Below are positions 46,407-55,510 of a stretch of 64,000 bases of DNA, piece after piece. The stretch comes from Betaproteobacteria bacterium (GTDB lineage Bacteria; Pseudomonadota; Gammaproteobacteria; Burkholderiales; SG8-39). Position 1 is the stretch's first letter; each line of letters opens with the position of its first letter. The DNA is taken from positions 1-64,000 of the forward strand of contig VBCA01000003.1 of NCBI GenBank assembly GCA_005881575.1, written 5' to 3'. Below the pieces are notes generated by a model. That model was not told the origin of the DNA. It did no database searches and worked only from the letters and a program-made list of their open reading frames with translations. Both the position numbers and the translations under genes were made by a program.

Positions 46407-49400
46407 TTAGCGTTCGCGGTAGGAGAAGCGCGCTATTCCCTTCGGGTTCCGGTTGATGTTGACGTTGCCGGTGCCCAGGCCGCCGCCGGAATCCGTGTTG
46501 ATCGTGCGGATCGACCCGTCGGTCGTTTGTATCGGCGTGAAGCCCACCAGGAACGCGCCTTGTCTCACCGCGGCGATGTTGTTCAAGGCTCCCGGAACGT
46601 AGCTTCCGGTGGTGAAATCGAGGTTGTAGATGAAGGAGTCTCCCCCGGGCGTGCAACCGCCCACGATCGGAACATTGCTCGCGAAGACCAGCGTCCCGAG
46701 CTCGAGGCGCGGGTCGAGCACGATGCGCTCGCCGGGACTGTCCCCCCCCGGATTGAGGTCGATGACGAAGCCGTCCTGGGTGGCCCAATTGACTGCATTG
46801 TTCGAGATCGTTCGGCTCGATCCGGCAGTGAGCGTCTGTCTCACCAGGTTCGCGCTGCGGATGTTCGTTCCGTAGTCGGCGTCCTTGTCCTTGAATCCGT
46901 AAATGGACTGCTGCGAGGTGTCCGACGGGTCGGTAGCGGCGAGATAGCGCCCGGTCCCGACATAGTAGAGGCGGTTGTTGTTGAGATTGGTCACCACCGG
47001 CCGCACGCTGATCGGCTGCGGATTGCCTGCGGCGTCCTTCAACGTGGCCATGTGCATCAGCGCCGGCGGCGAGGTCGACATGTCGATCCGCCAGACGTTG
47101 CCTTGCAGATCGCCGCCGTACACGAAGTCCATCTTGGCATCGACCAGTCCGGCTTTGAAGTACGCGCCCTGCCTCATCAGGCCCGAGGGCGTGACGGTGT
47201 TGCCCACTCCGGTGCCGACCTTGTCCAGCACCTGCCCGGTAATCGCATCGAGCACGTAGAAGAAACCCACGCCGGTCCCCGGGCTGACGTTGTTCAGACC
47301 GGAAGTGAGGACGACGACCCATTTCCCGTCGAACGCGCGCTTGCCGATCACGGGGTTGCCGTAGCTGAAGCCCAGATCGGTGTCGCTGTGGCTGACCGTG
47401 CTGACCGCCGGGCACAGCGTTGAATCGGAGCAGAACTCCCACAGGCCCTTCGGGTTCTTCGGATCGGTGACATCGAGCGCATAGAAGCCGCGGGCGCCGC
47501 CGTTGGCGCCTCCGACGACGATCGTCTTCCAGGCCGAGGCTGTGGCGTCGAACACGTCTCCGATCTCCGGGCTTCCGTCGAGCATGAAGCGGTGCGCACT
47601 CGCGTAACCCGTATCCGCGATCTGGTAGATGCCGGGCATGACGAACTTCGGCATGTAGGCCCAGTTTTCGCAACCTGCGACCGCGGTTGCCGAAGTCGTC
47701 GGCAGGACAGTCGGGCAAAGCGGGCTCGTTTGCGGGTCCCCGTTGGAATTCGTGGTGTTGTCGAAGGAGTGCAGCAGTCCGTCGTTTGCCGCGACGTAGA
47801 GCGCCCCGGCGCGGTTATCGTTCGCGCTCTTGAAGGTGCTGTAGCCGGTGTCGGTATAGTTGAACAGCGGAACCCGGATGAACGCCGGGGTCGCATCGAC
47901 GATGTCGCCGAGCACGGTCTGCACGGTCGCGTTGGTCACCGGATCGGTCTCGACCCGGTCGCGGAAGAGCACCGCCTCGTTGCCGGTCTGCCCGCGCAGG
48001 AACCCGATGAGCGCGGTGCCGGCGTTCACCACCGTCTTCTGGGCCAGGGTCAGAAGCGAGCACTGCGACATCGCGGTGCACTTGTTCATGAAGAAGGCCT
48101 GCTCGGCGGGCGTCATGGTCGCGAACTGGAACGCCTTGAGCTTGGTCGGCGCGGTGGTGTCGAGCATGAAGATGTTGCGCGTATCGGTGCTCGCGCCGAC
48201 CTGGGTGAGGAGCTGCTGGTCGGCTTGCCACAGGGTGATCGGCTTGCCCTGGGCGTCTTTCAGCACGGCGCCGGTAACGGCGTCGAGTCGCTGCGCCTTG
48301 ACGATCCCGGACCAGGTGTTGGTCTGATAGGTGGTGCTGAATGCGAAATTGTCCTTGGGCGTGATGTTCGGGCTCGACGTGGCCGCAGCCGCCGCCGAAG
48401 AGTTCCGCCCCGCAATGTTGGCCAAGGCGTTCTGAATTGCGTTCGCAAGGGTACGCGGGTTCAGCGCGAGGAAGTACGTCCCGCGCCCGTTGACGGCGGC
48501 GTGCCACAGATCGTCGAGCGCGCTCTGCTGGTCCTGTTGCGGCGCCGGCCAGTTGCACGTGCCCGAGGCCCAGAAACAGACGTTGGCCACTGCGTTCTTG
48601 ATGTTCGCGAAATCCCCGGGTCCCGTTTCATAATTGGGGTCGTAGAGCATCAGCCCGTCGGCGAGGCCCAGCGTGAAGGTGACCATGTGCTGGTGTTGCG
48701 CGAAGTCCTTGTTTCCCGCCTTGCTCGGGACGTTGTTCGCGGACACGTCGCCATTCGGGGGTGTGGTATTGGGACTCGTCGCGGGCCCGGTCGGTTTGTT
48801 GTTCTTGTCCACCCCGCCGCGCAGATCGGTCATGTAGTAGTACAAGGCGACGTCGGCGAGCGTGCCGGAGCCGCCGGGGTTCGTCCCGGCGACCGTCGTC
48901 GGCAGGATGTTTCCGTCGTAGGTGCCGGTGGCCCGGCTGGACACCGGATCGATATAGGCGGGCGTCACCCCGGCAGGCGTGTATAACTGGTTGTCGATAT
49001 TGTCCCAGTTTCCCATCGCGGCGCCGGCGATGTCTTGCCCCGCGTTGCTGTTCCAGAAACCGTCCGTGGTGAGGAGCGAATAGTTTTTCTGGCACGACGA
49101 CTGTATCGGGTCGTCGGCCGCCGGAATCCCTGCCGTCAGCCCCGTACCGAGCTTGCCGGCAAAAATCCATCCGGCGCGCGAAAGCGCCTCGCGCAGGGGC
49201 GTGAAGGCCCCGGGAGTCTGCTGGTAGAACTTGGTGTAGAAGTTGTTCGCGTTCGTCGTGTTGAAATTGTCGATTCTCAGGTACTGGGCCGCGGCAACGC
49301 TGCCGCTGTCCGCGGCGTGAATCGTGATGAGGCCCACGCGCAGACTGTCGGGCTTGGGTGGCGTGCCGGTCGGATTGGAGATGAACCCGCGAAACGAAAT

Positions 49401-51035
49401 TCCCACCGAGGTCTTCATCATCTGCATGCGGGTGCGGTAGTACGCGTACCACTTCGCGTAGTTCTGGATTTCCTCGGTGTAGGTGCAGGACGGCGGCGCC
49501 GCGCACTCGACCCGGAGGGGCCGCGCGCCGTAAGAGGCGACGGTGGATTTGATGGTGTCGCGGATGAACCATCCGTAGCGGGGAAACTGGTAGGTCTGCA
49601 GCCCCGTCACATTGAGGTACTTCAGCTGGCAGCGGTTGGTCTGCGGCGTGGTCGCGATGAAGGTGACTGCGCCGTGGGCGAGCGCTTCCTCCTGCGTCCG
49701 GCAGAAGCGCACGTACGCCGGGAACGGATGATCGGCGGGCGGCGTGGCGGGCGGAGCGTACTCGTTGCAGTCGGTGAGGGCGGCGTCGGTGCACCATTCG
49801 ACCGGGACGATGCGGTAGGCGAGGGCCGGGCCGGTGACGGTGCTCGCGACGTTGTAAAGGCCGTTGCGCACCCAGAATCCCGCCGTGGAAGTGATCGTGC
49901 CCCCGTTGACCGCGTATGTGAAGGTGGTCGCGGTGACGGCCGTGACACTGGCGCTGGTGACGCTCATGGCGCTGGAGGTCGGGACGAAGGTCGTGACGAT
50001 GTCGTTGACGACCAGGCCGTGGTTGCCGCTGGTGGTCACCGTGACGGTGCCGCTCGAGCGCGCGAAATTTCCCGAATCGCACTTGCGGTAGGACGCGCTC
50101 GTCGCGGTTATCGTGCCCGAACTTCCCGAGGTATAGGTGAAGGTGTTGGCGTTGGCCGTCGAGTTCACGGCGACGCAGATGACGGCCAGGCCTCCCGTGC
50201 CGCTGGTGACGAACACCTTGTCGGAAGTGGTCAGGCCGTGCGCTTCGACCGTGGTCGCGGTCACCGTGCTGCCCGCTCGCGTGAAGCTTCCGATGGGCAT
50301 CATCTCGGGAAGACCGAACACCATCGTTTGCGCGCCGCCCACTACGTTGAAGCTCGCGTTGGACTTGTTGGTGCGGTAGGGAAACTGGCCCGCCGACATG
50401 GCGTGGCCCGAGTCGTCGGTGCCCGAAACGAGCGTAAGGCCGGGGATCCCTGCGGGCGCGCCAGGTGACGCCGGGGACGCCGAGTCGGTCTGGCCGTTGC
50501 GCATGCACACGTTGTTCGAGTTGCAATACCTCCTGTCCGGTATCGCGCTCGTGACGTCGATCGTGCCCGAGGCGGCGGTGTAGGCGTCCTTCGGGGTCGC
50601 GGTGGGCGTGAGGGTCCCGCTCGGCGGATTGACGTGCGGCTGGCCGTTCGAGTCGATGCCGGCGAGGTAGCTGAAGTTCGGATCGTACCCGACGCCGTTC
50701 ATCGCAAATTCCCCGCCCGCGGAGTAAGGCGGGTCGCCTTCCACGCAGATAGTGCTTCCGGCGCTGCTGGTCATGCAGGGATTGTTCGGAGCGCTGTTGC
50801 TGCCCGAGACGGTGAAGACGGTAGTGGGGTCGACGTAGTCGGGAACGAACTGCCAGGCCATGCTCCCCGAGTTGTCGAGCGTGAAGAGAAGATTCGGGAG
50901 AATGTTGTTGCCGCCCGCAGAGGCGAGCGGCAGCTGGGAAACTGTGACCTGGGCAAACGCCGGCTGCACCGCCAGATTGGCGGCGAGTCCGTAGGCGAGG
51001 AGGCGCCTGATCAGGACGACGTGGTTGCGTTTCAT
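46407..51035 (-). CDS. pilY1: Type IV pilus tip adhesin / assembly protein PilY1
   Basis: The 1542-aa exported protein starts at ATG 51035 with a signal peptide (LLAYGLAANLAVQPAFA). A von Willebrand A-like segment begins LLFTLDNSGSMAWQF with the MIDAS DxSGS. Residues about 247-390 hold two copies of a HGL(T/V)xxDxVxx repeat module ending TFTY, which look inserted. The C-terminal half is the PilY1 beta-propeller: LYVAANDGLLHSFDN, HRFMLDGSPEIGDVF, WKTIVVGGANGGARGFYALDVT and DFVYGGDLQGNVWRID. PilY1 promotes pilus extension and acts as tip adhesin or mechanosensor. It is the last gene of the minor-pilin operon, 28 bp after pilX. Confidence 0.92.
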   Translation of the reverse strand: MKRNHVVLIRRLLAYGLAANLAVQPAFAQVTVSQLPLASAGGNNILPNLLFTLDNSGSMAWQFVPDYVDPTTVFTVSGSNSAPNNPCMTSSAGSTICVEGDPPYSAGGEFAMNGVGYDPNFSYLAGIDSNGQPHVNPPSGTLTPTATPKDAYTAASGTIDVTSAIPDRRYCNSNNVCMRNGQTDSASPASPGAPAGIPGLTLVSGTDDSGHAMSAGQFPYRTNKSNASFNVVGGAQTMVFGLPEMMPIGSFTRAGSTVTATTVEAHGLTTSDKVFVTSGTGGLAVICVAVNSTANANTFTYTSGSSGTITATSASYRKCDSGNFARSSGTVTVTTSGNHGLVVNDIVTTFVPTSSAMSVTSASVTAVTATTFTYAVNGGTITSTAGFWVRNGLYNVASTVTGPALAYRIVPVEWCTDAALTDCNEYAPPATPPADHPFPAYVRFCRTQEEALAHGAVTFIATTPQTNRCQLKYLNVTGLQTYQFPRYGWFIRDTIKSTVASYGARPLRVECAAPPSCTYTEEIQNYAKWYAYYRTRMQMMKTSVGISFRGFISNPTGTPPKPDSLRVGLITIHAADSGSVAAAQYLRIDNFNTTNANNFYTKFYQQTPGAFTPLREALSRAGWIFAGKLGTGLTAGIPAADDPIQSSCQKNYSLLTTDGFWNSNAGQDIAGAAMGNWDNIDNQLYTPAGVTPAYIDPVSSRATGTYDGNILPTTVAGTNPGGSGTLADVALYYYMTDLRGGVDKNNKPTGPATSPNTTPPNGDVSANNVPSKAGNKDFAQHQHMVTFTLGLADGLMLYDPNYETGPGDFANIKNAVANVCFWASGTCNWPAPQQDQQSALDDLWHAAVNGRGTYFLALNPRTLANAIQNALANIAGRNSSAAAAATSSPNITPKDNFAFSTTYQTNTWSGIVKAQRLDAVTGAVLKDAQGKPITLWQADQQLLTQVGASTDTRNIFMLDTTAPTKLKAFQFATMTPAEQAFFMNKCTAMSQCSLLTLAQKTVVNAGTALIGFLRGQTGNEAVLFRDRVETDPVTNATVQTVLGDIVDATPAFIRVPLFNYTDTGYSTFKSANDNRAGALYVAANDGLLHSFDNTTNSNGDPQTSPLCPTVLPTTSATAVAGCENWAYMPKFVMPGIYQIADTGYASAHRFMLDGSPEIGDVFDATASAWKTIVVGGANGGARGFYALDVTDPKNPKGLWEFCSDSTLCPAVSTVSHSDTDLGFSYGNPVIGKRAFDGKWVVVLTSGLNNVSPGTGVGFFYVLDAITGQVLDKVGTGVGNTVTPSGLMRQGAYFKAGLVDAKMDFVYGGDLQGNVWRIDMSTSPPALMHMATLKDAAGNPQPISVRPVVTNLNNNRLYYVGTGRYLAATDPSDTSQQSIYGFKDKDADYGTNIRSANLVRQTLTAGSSRTISNNAVNWATQDGFVIDLNPGGDSPGERIVLDPRLELGTLVFASNVPIVGGCTPGGDSFIYNLDFTTGSYVPGALNNIAAVRQGAFLVGFTPIQTTDGSIRTINTDSGGGLGTGNVNINRNPKGIARFSYRER

Positions 51036-51063
51036 GGTTTGCTCCCTCTGGGGCGGGTGCGCT

Positions 51064-51717
51064 CTAGTTGAACGCCCTCACCAAGGATTGAACGATCGAA
51101 ATCGAGTTGCGCGGTCCCACGGCCTTCGCCGTGATGCGGTAATGGGTGGCCGGCACCGTGGTATGGGAGTCCGTCGGCCGGGTCTGGTCGGAACCTTGCC
51201 CTGCCAGGGTCGACGTGGAGACCGTCTGCGCGCAGGTGTTGGGGGGGTTGGTGCCGCAGGTTGCGTTGGTGTCGCAATTGGGTACGGCGCACAAGCGGTG
51301 GATGAGGAAGTACACCGTGTTACCGCCGGCGTCGGGGTTGCCGTTGTTCAACTGCCCCGCCTCGCCCCAGTTGAGCGGATCGTACCAGTCCGGGTCGTTC
51401 GCGGCGACGCTGGAAAAGTAACCGTTGGAGGCCGTTCCGGACTGGTGGTTGTCGTTGATCAGGGTCGGGCCGAGATTCGCGGTGAGCCAGGCGACGCCGG
51501 CCTGGATTCCCTGGTCGGCCGCATTGACCGAAGCCTGCCGCAGCCCGATGTTGCCGGCCGTGATGGTCGCGGTATCCACCGAGCGCATCGTCGCGATGCC
51601 GGCCAGGGTCATGGCGACCAGCACGATGAGCGCGATGATAAGGATCGTGCCGCCTTGACGGGCGCGCCGCGGCGCGCGCGCTCGCCCGCGTTGGGAGAAC
51701 GAACGGGAACTTTTCAT
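51064..51717 (-). CDS. pilX: Minor pilin PilX
   Basis: The 217-aa protein starts at ATG 51717 (MKSSRSFSQRG). A basic leader (RRARQGG) is followed by TILIIALIVLVAMTLAGIATMR, the PilX-type N-terminal helix. Cleavage after the Gly of QGG would leave Thr first, and the typical Glu at +5 is replaced, as in other PilX proteins. The mature domain includes four Cys (LCAVPNCDTNATCGTNPPNTCAQ) that may form disulfides. It overlaps pilW region by adjacency (stop/start 1 bp apart). Confidence 0.85.
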   Translation of the reverse strand: MKSSRSFSQRGRARAPRRARQGGTILIIALIVLVAMTLAGIATMRSVDTATITAGNIGLRQASVNAADQGIQAGVAWLTANLGPTLINDNHQSGTASNGYFSSVAANDPDWYDPLNWGEAGQLNNGNPDAGGNTVYFLIHRLCAVPNCDTNATCGTNPPNTCAQTVSTSTLAGQGSDQTRPTDSHTTVPATHYRITAKAVGPRNSISIVQSLVRAFN

Positions 51718-51718
51718 G

Positions 51719-52981
51719 TCAGCTCGACTTCCATATCCAGTTGCGCAAGGGAATCGTGGTTTCGAACACCCGATACCGGTAGCATTTCCAGTCATCCGGA
51801 GCAGCCACGCTCGCACTGACATCGAGCCGCGTCTTGTAATTGAGCGTAGCGGCCCACGGGGTGCCCGTCCACGGCGGCTCGGCGGTGGTTGCATCGCACG
51901 GATCGCTGAGCTTCCCCGTCGAGGGCTTCTCAGGCAGCGCGCTGCGCGAGACCACGGCGATGCGCACCGCGATGAGGTTGGCCCAGGGCACCGGGGCCAA
52001 CGCGTTGAAGGTCGCCGCATCCACGTAGCGGTCGACGATGCCGTCGCCCTTGACCGCGGGGCCGACGTTGTACGTGACGGTCACGCCGTCGTTGATTCCG
52101 TCGTCCAGCCCGTACAGGGCGCGCATGTGGACGATGTTGTCGGCGATCGTGGTGACGGCCGGTTGGCCGTTGTCGATCTGGAACTGGGACGCCACCGTCA
52201 GGCTGCCGTTCGCCAGGGCGTAGAAGTTGTAGACGGGGAAATTGACGGGTGCGGTTCCGCCGGGGGGCGTGGTGTAGAGATTGCCGAGGTTGAATACGCG
52301 CGTCACGTTGGCCGTGCCCACCCCATCGTAGAAAACGCCTAGCCCTCCGGGCGGGTTGAATCTGGGAGTGCGTGTGAACCCTGCGCTCAAGTACGAAGTG
52401 TTGTCGTGTCTGAGCTGATTCGTACTCAAGGGTGCTAGGCCGGTGTACTCCATGATCGAGCAGTTCTTCCCCGAGTTGGGTTCGGTCAGGAGGAGCAGGT
52501 CGCCGGGCTTGTACCCGAACGGGTTGGTGACGTTGAGCGGATCGGCGCTGTTGAGGTAGTCCGCGCCAAGGGGGACGCTGCCTGCGGCCTGGGGCTGCGA
52601 GCCGTAGAGTACGGCGATCTGGTCCGGGGCCGTGGTTGCGGCCCCGGAGGTGATGAACACCGGAGCGAGTTTCATGGTGACGCCCGCCGGCGGGAAATTC
52701 GGAGTCGCGCGCTTGTTGTCGTATCCGATGATATTGCAGCCGACGAAGCCGGTGTCGTTGAATCCCATTCCCGCATTCTTGAAATCGCGCTCCATGGTAT
52801 AGAGCGCGATCACGCCGTTTTGCTGGGCGTCACCGCCGCTCGTCGTGGTGCGCTTGATGCCCTCGGAGACTTCGAACACCTGGAAGATGATGATCATGCC
52901 GATGAGCCCTATCAGCATGGCCACCAGCAGCTCCACCATGCTGAAGCCGCGCTCGGAAACACGATGTCGGAAGGGGCGCAT
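51719..52981 (-). CDS. pilW: Minor pilin PilW
   Basis: The 420-aa prepilin-like protein has the class III leader SERGFSMVELLVAMLIGLIGMIIIFQVFEV with Phe+1 and Glu+5, so it is processed by PilD. The mature part is large and beta-rich, with CNIIGYDN, TMERDFKNAGMG and DPCDATTAEPP. PilW primes pilus assembly with PilV, PilX and FimU. Spacing to pilV is 4 bp. Confidence 0.9.
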   Translation of the reverse strand: MRPFRHRVSERGFSMVELLVAMLIGLIGMIIIFQVFEVSEGIKRTTTSGGDAQQNGVIALYTMERDFKNAGMGFNDTGFVGCNIIGYDNKRATPNFPPAGVTMKLAPVFITSGAATTAPDQIAVLYGSQPQAAGSVPLGADYLNSADPLNVTNPFGYKPGDLLLLTEPNSGKNCSIMEYTGLAPLSTNQLRHDNTSYLSAGFTRTPRFNPPGGLGVFYDGVGTANVTRVFNLGNLYTTPPGGTAPVNFPVYNFYALANGSLTVASQFQIDNGQPAVTTIADNIVHMRALYGLDDGINDGVTVTYNVGPAVKGDGIVDRYVDAATFNALAPVPWANLIAVRIAVVSRSALPEKPSTGKLSDPCDATTAEPPWTGTPWAATLNYKTRLDVSASVAAPDDWKCYRYRVFETTIPLRNWIWKSS

Positions 52982-52985
52982 CGCT

Positions 52986-53465
52986 TTAGGTCGAGCTCGG
53001 ATAGACGTAGGCGATCACCGTATGGCTGTGCGCCGGAAGGTTCTGCGTCACCTCTTGGGGCAGGCGCCATCTGACGGTGATCTGCACCGTCGCTCCGGTG
53101 GGCGTCGGCGACGCCACCGGGACGGTGTTGGTCAGCGTCACGACCGGAAGCTGGTTCGCCCCGTCCGGAAGCCGGTCTTGCACCTTTTTGACCCAGACCT
53201 TGATTTTGTCGGGAGCCGCTCCCGCTCCGGCGTATGCGTAAGTGCCGATGTTCCCGTTGTCGATCCACATTTGCGCGAGCAGCTCCTGCGCGAGGAACGC
53301 CGCTTCGCTGCGATACTTGGCGCTCGCCACGTCCTTGATCGCGACGGCCTGCATCCCCACCACGGCGAGGATGCCGATCGAGAAAATGAGGATCGCCGCC
53401 AGGGCCTCGATGAGCATCACGCCGCGCTCGCTCCCCGGCGCCGGAAATCGCGTGCCTGCGCGCAT
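52986..53465 (-). CDS. pilV: Minor pilin PilV
   Basis: The 159-aa product starts at ATG 53465 with SD AAAGGAGA. The leader ends SERG and the mature helix begins VMLIEALAAILIFSIGILAVVGMQAVAIKD with Glu at +5. The body contains YRSEAAFLAQELLAQMW, standard for PilV. The longer ORF start lacks an SD. Confidence 0.9.
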   Translation of the reverse strand: MRAGTRFPAPGSERGVMLIEALAAILIFSIGILAVVGMQAVAIKDVASAKYRSEAAFLAQELLAQMWIDNGNIGTYAYAGAGAAPDKIKVWVKKVQDRLPDGANQLPVVTLTNTVPVASPTPTGATVQITVRWRLPQEVTQNLPAHSHTVIAYVYPSST

Positions 53466-53479
53466 CGTCGTCTCTCCTT

Positions 53480-54148
53480 TCACGGGAACGCCGGGCAGCC
53501 GCGCGTATCGGAGACCGCCAGGGATGGATCGCACATGCGGACGCTTCCGCCGGCGTTGATGACAAGGCGCAGCGGACGTCTTGCGGCGGGTCCGATCTTC
53601 GTGTTGGTCATGTCGATTTTGTTGATGCTCGGTGTTCCGTCGGCGTTCGCGATGACGTTCCCCAGCGCCGCGAAAGTCACGGTGCTGGCCGCCTGCGGCA
53701 CGGGCGGGGCGGGCGGGGAGGGCACGAACATGGACGTCGCCTGAGCGTTAGGAGAACCTTCGGCGCTGGTGCGCTTTTGGAGAATTCGCCCGGGAGGAGG
53801 AACGGGCTGGCCGCTGTCGGTGGGCGCATCGCACGCGCCGGTGGGATCCGCGAGGCTCACCACCCAGCTCACCGAGACCGGCGTGGTCAGCGAGTCGCTT
53901 GACAAGACGCAACTCGAGCTCAAGTCGGAGACGAGCGCGAAGCGCACCGGGGTGTTGCGGCGCACCGCCTCCCCGCGCGCCACCTGCAAGCCGTTGAGCG
54001 TCGCCTCGGCGGCGGCGCGGATCTGCTGGTTCTGCAGCCATTCGACGAAGCCCGGGGCGCCCAGCCCGATGAGTATGCTCAGGACCGCGAGCGAGATCAT
54101 GACCTCGATGAGGTTGAGGCCGAGCTGCGGGGCGCGCACGCTCAGCAC
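53480..54148 (-). CDS. fimT: GspH/FimT-type minor pilin (FimU/FimT)
   Basis: The 222-aa product starts at GTG 54148, overlapping the pilE stop by 7 bp. The leader is QLGLNLIEVMISLAVLSILIGLGAPGF; Leu replaces the usual Phe+1. EWLQNQQIRAAAEATLNGLQVARGEAVRRNTPVRF is the GspH/FimT signature. The central Pro-rich stretch (PSPPAPPVPQ) is a lineage-specific insertion. It belongs to the pilus tip complex. Confidence 0.88.
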   Translation of the reverse strand: MLSVRAPQLGLNLIEVMISLAVLSILIGLGAPGFVEWLQNQQIRAAAEATLNGLQVARGEAVRRNTPVRFALVSDLSSSCVLSSDSLTTPVSVSWVVSLADPTGACDAPTDSGQPVPPPGRILQKRTSAEGSPNAQATSMFVPSPPAPPVPQAASTVTFAALGNVIANADGTPSINKIDMTNTKIGPAARRPLRLVINAGGSVRMCDPSLAVSDTRGCPAFP

Positions 54149-54606
54149 TGGCCGCCCTTCTTGATGGTCCAGCAGTTCGGATTGCTCGTGTACCCGGCTT
54201 GTTCGATCGTCGAGCCCGAAGTCACCGTGGTGGCGCGGACGTTGCCTTCGTTGATCGTGAACCTGAGGCCCGTCATGCTGCCGTCGGTGGCGTCGGCCTG
54301 GATCGTGTAATGGGTTGCATCAGGCACCGTGCAGGTGATGCTGAAACGCGCCAGCGGTGTGTAGGAAATCTGTGTCGGGGTTACAACGGCAGGAAGGGCC
54401 ACACAGCCGCCCGTAGGATACTGACGGTTATCCTGGAAGTACTGCTCCGCCTTGACCCGCATCGCGAGCAGAGCCGAAGTCGCTTCCTGGATCTTGCCGC
54501 GCCTCACGTAATCGGTGTAGTTGGGGAGGGCGATCGCCGCCAGGATCGCGACGATCGCGACCGTGACCATCACTTCAATCAGGGTGAAACCGGTTGGGCG
54601 CTGCAT
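54142..54606 (-). CDS. pilE: Type IV pilin (PilE-like)
   Basis: The 154-aa pilin has the short leader MQRPTG and mature helix FTLIEVMVTVAIVAILAAIALPNYTDYVRRGKIQEATS with Phe+1 and Glu+5. Cys pairs (GGCVALP and the C-terminal NPNCWTIKKGGQC) would make the D-loop disulfide. SD AAGGAG precedes the ATG. It is the first gene of pilE-fimT-pilV-pilW-pilX-pilY1, so it is more likely the PilE minor pilin than the main PilA. Confidence 0.9.
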   Translation of the reverse strand: MQRPTGFTLIEVMVTVAIVAILAAIALPNYTDYVRRGKIQEATSALLAMRVKAEQYFQDNRQYPTGGCVALPAVVTPTQISYTPLARFSITCTVPDATHYTIQADATDGSMTGLRFTINEGNVRATTVTSGSTIEQAGYTSNPNCWTIKKGGQC

Positions 54607-54780
54607 GGGGAACTCCTTTTCTTGCGGCTCAATGATAGGGAACTCGGGGAGTCCGCCGCAAACCTTCCCGACGAGTGGCCGAAATCGGCGTACGTACGGC
54701 AGTTGCGCGGGAATTCTAGCGGAATTAGTTCACGTTCCGGGTCGCGGCTCTCGGGAGAGTTTGATGGATTGGAGCCTGAA

Positions 54781-54810
54781 TTAGACAGGGTCCAAATGCT
54801 GGTCTAGAAT
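54781..54810 (+). promoter_or_regulatory. Promoter of the Fur-family gene (TTAGAC-18-TAGAAT)
   Basis: TTAGAC (54781-54786) and TAGAAT (54805-54810) are separated by 18 bp. TAGAAT lies 6 nt before ATG 54817, so the mRNA would begin at the start codon. The intergenic region 54607-54816 to its left also serves the divergent pil operon; I see no sigma-54 motif for pilE there. Confidence 0.45.
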
Positions 54811-54816
54811 GGATTT

Positions 54817-55242
54817 ATGAGAAAAGCGCAACACCGAAATCGCGAAAATATCGCCCAGCTCCTGCGTCGGCATGGAATCACGCCGACGCACCAGCGCATG
54901 GAGATCGCCCACGTTCTGTTCACGCGGCGCGAGCATCTCTCGGCCGATCAGATCCTGAAGCGGGTCAACACCCGCTACGCCGAAACATCGAAGGCGACCG
55001 TCTACAACACGCTGAAACTGTTCCTGGAAAAGAAGCTGATCCGGGAGCTGGTCGTGGATCCGGCCAAAATCGTCTACGACCCGAACACCGAACCGCACCA
55101 TCACCTGTACGATGTCGTGACGGGACGGCTCACCGACGTCTCCGCCGACAATATCCGCGTCGTCGGCCTGCCGGCTTTGCCGCAGGGCACGGTCGCCGAC
55201 GGCGTGGACATCATCATCCGCACGCGCCCGCAATCCCAGTAA
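54817..55242 (+). CDS. Fur-superfamily transcriptional regulator (Irr-like, cysteine-free)
   Basis: The 141-aa protein has the Fur winged-helix N-terminal domain (LLRRHGITPTHQRMEIAHVLFTRREHLSADQIL...SKATVYNTLKLFLEKKLI) and the His-rich dimerisation motif PHHHLYDVVTG. There is no Cys anywhere, so the CxxC structural zinc site of Fur, PerR and Zur is missing; the HHHxYDxxTG form resembles Irr-type regulators. It might respond to iron, haem or peroxide; no target site is identifiable. Its stop codon lies inside a REP-like repeat. Confidence 0.87.
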   Translation: MRKAQHRNRENIAQLLRRHGITPTHQRMEIAHVLFTRREHLSADQILKRVNTRYAETSKATVYNTLKLFLEKKLIRELVVDPAKIVYDPNTEPHHHLYDVVTGRLTDVSADNIRVVGLPALPQGTVADGVDIIIRTRPQSQ

Positions 55243-55325
55243 AACCGGGGACAGACCGCTATTTTCGGCATCTTGAGTCCTGCGCCTTTCGCCGCGAAGG
55301 AAAATGGTGGTCTGTCCCCGGTTTT
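55241..55325. repeat. REP-like long inverted repeat (26-bp arms)
   Basis: AAAACCGGGGACAGACCGCTATTTTC (55241-55266) and its near-perfect reverse complement (55300-55325; 2 mismatches) flank a 33-bp spacer. The GGGGACAGACC core is the kind of sequence found in REP elements mobilised by TnpA_REP (RAYT) transposases. No transposase is adjacent. The left arm starts within the Fur-family stop codon and the right arm ends 9 bp before the tRNA -10 box, so the element fills the whole gap and may terminate the regulator mRNA. Confidence 0.75.
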
Positions 55326-55333
55326 GCCGCTGA

Positions 55334-55339
55334 TATAAT
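55334..55339 (+). promoter_or_regulatory. -10 box of tRNA-Thr
   Basis: A perfect TATAAT 30 bp before the tRNA. The matching -35 region falls in the right arm of the REP-like element and is poor (TCTGTC). Confidence 0.55.
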
Positions 55340-55369
55340 GCGGGCTCACCCTTCGTGCGCGGGACGCAG

Positions 55370-55445
<76 letters not shown>

Positions 55446-55510
55446 TCCAGGGCTACGAACTACCCGCGCCGATTCTTCCTCCGGCAGCGCACGAGACGGA
55501 GAGAGGCATC

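Noticed and set aside
45418-47718. 766-aa minus-strand ORF over ispH and the pilY1 end
   Set aside because: Shadow frame of ispH and pilY1; composition is repetitive Arg/Gly/His without motifs.
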